Shown here one piece after another: positions 61,548-64,000 of a DNA stretch of 64,000 nucleotides. Position 1 is the stretch's first letter; each line of letters starts with the position of its first letter. Location of the stretch: assembly GCF_020829665.1 (NCBI RefSeq), contig NZ_JAIVFT010000004.1, forward strand, positions 379,613-443,612, in the 5' to 3' direction. The DNA is from Nostoc sp. CHAB 5824. Lineage in GTDB: Bacteria > Cyanobacteriota > Cyanobacteriia > Cyanobacteriales > Nostocaceae. Both the position numbers and the translations under genes were made by a program. The notes under the pieces were generated by a model, which did not search any database, was not told where the DNA came from, and worked only from the letters and a program-made list of their open reading frames with translations.

Positions 61548-63053
61548 CTATCGAGGCATATACGGATCTACACTAGCAATTTCAAACTCACATGCTCTAG
61601 AAACCTGTTCTGCTGGTAATTTCTCAAAGCTAATTAATGGTAAATAAGTGGGGTTCGCCATTAGTTCTTTTGCCAATAAGAATCCAGTGATTGTCCAAGT
61701 TTGATATTTCCTAGCTTGTTTTCCAATTAGTCGCCCTTTCTTCCCGTCGTAATACTCTGGCCATTCATCTGTACTGAGGCGTCCTTGGGCAGTTTCGATA
61801 GCCTTTTGTGCAAGACTTATTTTATTAGTTTTCACCGCCGCCGCCGCCAACATCCACATTAAAACTGGCCAACTACCAGCATTATGATACGACCAGGGTA
61901 TATTTTTGGGGTCACATCCAGTTACGATTCTGTATTCTTCATGTTCTAAAGCTGGGAAACAAATTTTCATTGGCATATCTCCCACCAAGTCATCCCATCG
62001 TTCCTCAATGAGAGTCATAATCGCTTGTGACTGTTCTTCGGTGGCTAAGTCTGAAATGATTGCCATTAAGTTTCCGAGTGAAAAGAAGCGAGTATCTAGC
62101 TGCGACGGCCCGACATTACCTGCTAAATAACCACCTTTTCTTGGCAGCCACTTATCTAATTCATAATAAGGAACAGAATCTACATATATGTTGAACAGAT
62201 TAATAGCACCCTTGCCATATTCTTCACTTTTGAAACGATAAATTGCATTCAGGCGATTAATATCTATCCAATAATGCTGGCGAATATGAGCACATAAAAG
62301 AGGCAAACGGTTATCAATGGCTGCAACAATATCGGAATTCCCTTGGCAAATTAGCAGTTCACGAGATGCACGCAATGCCGTGTAAAAGAGGACTTGTAGT
62401 TCTAGAGGATGCCCATAAATGCCCATACGACGGTCAATCATACAAGCACCATCTGGAACCAACAGCGTTGGGTACATATCAAAACGATTCGCCAAGCAGA
62501 TTTCCATGATTAACCTGATACCATTTTGGAATTCAGGTTGATAGGCTAGAGAAAAATCTTCTGTGGCAACTACATAAGCACGCAACAAAATAATCCACCA
62601 TAAGCAAGAATCTACGGGTGTAACTCTAGCGATCGCATGTTCACCAAAGTCCGCTTCTAAATATTCTTGCCCATTGTCTGATACAACTTTAAAGCTAGCT
62701 GGGATTAATCCTCGTCCCGGCTTATAGGCATCTAATGCCCTTTCTTTAGGTTGTAACTTTAAGGTTTCTTCTAAGAAATTACGAACAATATCTGTTCTAC
62801 CTTTGATCAGAAAAATTAGACCTGAGGAGACAAAATCCCGAACAAAGCATTGGTCATAATTGAGCGCCTCTACAGATGCATCATAAGCGGCTACTGTACC
62901 AACAGGGCGTCCTTGATAGTAGAGAATTGATTTCTCTAATGTTTGCCACGCTTCTTCCACTTCTTTTAAATTTTCAGTAGTTTCCAATTCGTTTAAGTGC
63001 ATCGCCAGAATAGCTCCATTTGGATTGTAAATTTGTGGTAGATGCGTCTTCAT
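61548..63053 (-). CDS. GH100 neutral/alkaline invertase
   Basis: The 501-residue enzyme splits sucrose into glucose and fructose in the cytosol. Family segments are [20 protein letters not shown] (catalytic Asp region), [52 protein letters not shown] and [19 protein letters not shown]. Nostoc strains carry InvA and InvB, which supply hexoses to heterocysts and other cells. I cannot tell which this is. There is no Shine-Dalgarno for ATG 63053, and Met18 is a possible alternative. No sucrose synthase or phosphatase gene is adjacent. Confidence 0.95.
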   Translation of the reverse strand: MKTHLPQIYNPNGAILAMHLNELETTENLKEVEEAWQTLEKSILYYQGRPVGTVAAYDASVEALNYDQCFVRDFVSSGLIFLIKGRTDIVRNFLEETLKLQPKERALDAYKPGRGLIPASFKVVSDNGQEYLEADFGEHAIARVTPVDSCLWWIILLRAYVVATEDFSLAYQPEFQNGIRLIMEICLANRFDMYPTLLVPDGACMIDRRMGIYGHPLELQVLFYTALRASRELLICQGNSDIVAAIDNRLPLLCAHIRQHYWIDINRLNAIYRFKSEEYGKGAINLFNIYVDSVPYYELDKWLPRKGGYLAGNVGPSQLDTRFFSLGNLMAIISDLATEEQSQAIMTLIEERWDDLVGDMPMKICFPALEHEEYRIVTGCDPKNIPWSYHNAGSWPVLMWMLAAAAVKTNKISLAQKAIETAQGRLSTDEWPEYYDGKKGRLIGKQARKYQTWTITGFLLAKELMANPTYLPLISFEKLPAEQVSRACEFEIASVDPYMPR

Positions 63054-63535
63054 TTATTATTTTTGCTATTTTCAGCATAACAAAAACGATTCTTTGAATA
63101 GCAAATATAAATGGGATAAAAATTAATCAAATAACAAGGAATAAATATGCTGAGATTTATGCAGCTTTATTGCTAGTTAATTTGCTTATAATCGATTACT
63201 GTTTTGGTGAATTATAGTTGTTGTTCTTCACCGCAAGCAATAACATCATTCTTAAAAACAGTCACACAAGATATATTTTTAGATTATTTATTGTTCCCTT
63301 TCATATCCGGAATCTTTGCTTTACCAAATAAAAATATATCTTCAGTGCTGTTGAGGGTTTGCGTAAAGTTAAAACTGGTTGCAGTATATTTACTTGAGCA
63401 GGATTAGTTTTTGACACTAATAAGTCAGATTATTCCCCTATAACTTAATAATTTATAACCTTTTGTGAGAATATGCAAGATAAATACTTGAAAAATTTAA
63501 GATGTCAATACTTCTGAAGAGTTATATATTTTACT
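63054..63535. other. Intergenic region without gene
   Basis: The AT-rich region between the invertase start and the end of the WD40-J gene holds no convincing reading frame or repeat. It is expected to contain the invertase promoter. Confidence 0.4.
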
Positions 63536-64000
63536 TTATTGACATTTATAAGCGTTTAACTGCTCCTGGAATTCTTTATAAGCTCCATTAATTGCTTGCA
63601 TAGACGCTTTTGGGATATCTACGACGGCACAACTATTGACATCTGGATGATACAATCTTGCTAATCGACGGTAGGCAAGTTTGACATCTTTGGGATGATC
63701 GCCCTGATTTACACCCAACACTTCCCACCATTCCCCAGATAATACAGAGTCGAGAGTAAATTTATCAAAGCTTTGGATTTGACTCCAAATCTTGATGCTT
63801 CCGCCATTACCGCCACTTACTAACGTCTTGCCATCAGGACTGAAAGCAACGGGACTACACCCAGAAAGACTTTGTAGGAGTTTCCCAGAGTATAAGTTCC
63901 AAAGTTTGATAATACCGTCTCTGCTGCTACTGGCGAGAATTTTTCCATTGGGGCTGATGGCAACAGACAAAACCGCTGCTGAGTGTCCAGTCAGAGTGGA
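63536..64000 (-). CDS. WD40-repeat protein with C-terminal J domain (partial)
   Basis: Only the last 155 codons are in the window. The frame is open to its end and continues further ([19 protein letters not shown] just upstream of the visible part). It contains at least two WD40 repeats ([29 protein letters not shown]), then a J domain near residues 85-140 ([30 protein letters not shown] with the HPD motif). A J domain at the C-terminus of a WD40 propeller suggests a co-chaperone that brings a bound client to Hsp70/DnaK. The start lies outside the window. Confidence 0.85.
   Translation of the reverse strand, partial: STLTGHSAAVLSVAISPNGKILASSSRDGIIKLWNLYSGKLLQSLSGCSPVAFSPDGKTLVSGGNGGSIKIWSQIQSFDKFTLDSVLSGEWWEVLGVNQGDHPKDVKLAYRRLARLYHPDVNSCAVVDIPKASMQAINGAYKEFQEQLNAYKCQ

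Noticed and set aside
1..64000. tRNA or rRNA genes
   Set aside because: Reading both strands by eye gave no cloverleaf with a GGTTCGAATCC-like arm and no rRNA-like segment; a covariance-model scan would be decisive.

Overview
The window looks like chromosome of a filamentous, Nostoc/Anabaena-type cyanobacterium. The HIP1 octamer GCGATCGC is scattered through most genes, heptameric tandem repeats and small dispersed repeats fill the gaps and even enter coding frames, and several genes are typically cyanobacterial (plastoquinone-type UbiA, GH100 invertase, NIL-domain proteins, a Psb35-like small membrane protein, a WD40 protein ending in a J domain). No rRNA or tRNA gene and no CRISPR array was seen.

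Layout. 0.2-10.7 kb: mixed housekeeping and signalling genes (plant-type pathogen-related homologue, GGDEF-EAL protein, LuxR regulator, rhodanese, site-2 protease, nagA, purE, ABM monooxygenase, class II glutamine amidotransferase). 10.9-23 kb: a sulfur-assimilation island: sulfate-binding lipoprotein, CysT and CysW permeases, three NIL-domain proteins, a CysR-like Crp regulator, cysE, an Rrf2/CymR-like regulator and cysK. No CysA ATPase is present. A 2.9 kb AT-rich block on the opposite strand (dynamin-like GTPase plus PD-(D/E)XK nuclease), bounded by inverted repeats, splits the NIL genes. 23-30 kb: repeat-rich region with two CadD-type exporters, a TauE permease and a TetR-tautomerase-thioesterase group. 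30-48 kb: ubiA, ppx, a PP2C phosphatase, an EamA transporter, a HEAT-repeat protein, an ammonium transporter, a redox group (glutathione peroxidase, peroxiredoxin-glutaredoxin) and PAP2. 48-64 kb: a tandem-repeat secreted protein, an IS remnant, a TauE/DUF1634 pair, a prohibitin-like protein, a folK-NUDIX-ADP-ribosylglycohydrolase operon (the last gene frameshifted), a class A PBP, a Psb35-like protein, TerB, rsmB, invertase and a partial WD40-J protein.

Most interesting: (1) the GTPase-nuclease pair, a candidate undescribed defence or mobile module; (2) a shared dyad of the form ATCGACT-N4-GTAGAT upstream of sbpA, between cysE and the Rrf2 gene, and upstream of an unknown membrane protein, suggesting a local sulfur regulon; (3) three families of small non-autonomous elements with visible insertion signatures, including a 153 bp element with perfect 16 bp inverted ends, a 20 bp target duplication and an empty site elsewhere in the window; (4) a 29 bp dispersed repeat that sits inside four protein-coding genes, once supplying the start codon and once the C-terminus.

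All calls were made by eye from sequence and translations. Family names rest on recognised motifs, not on database searches.
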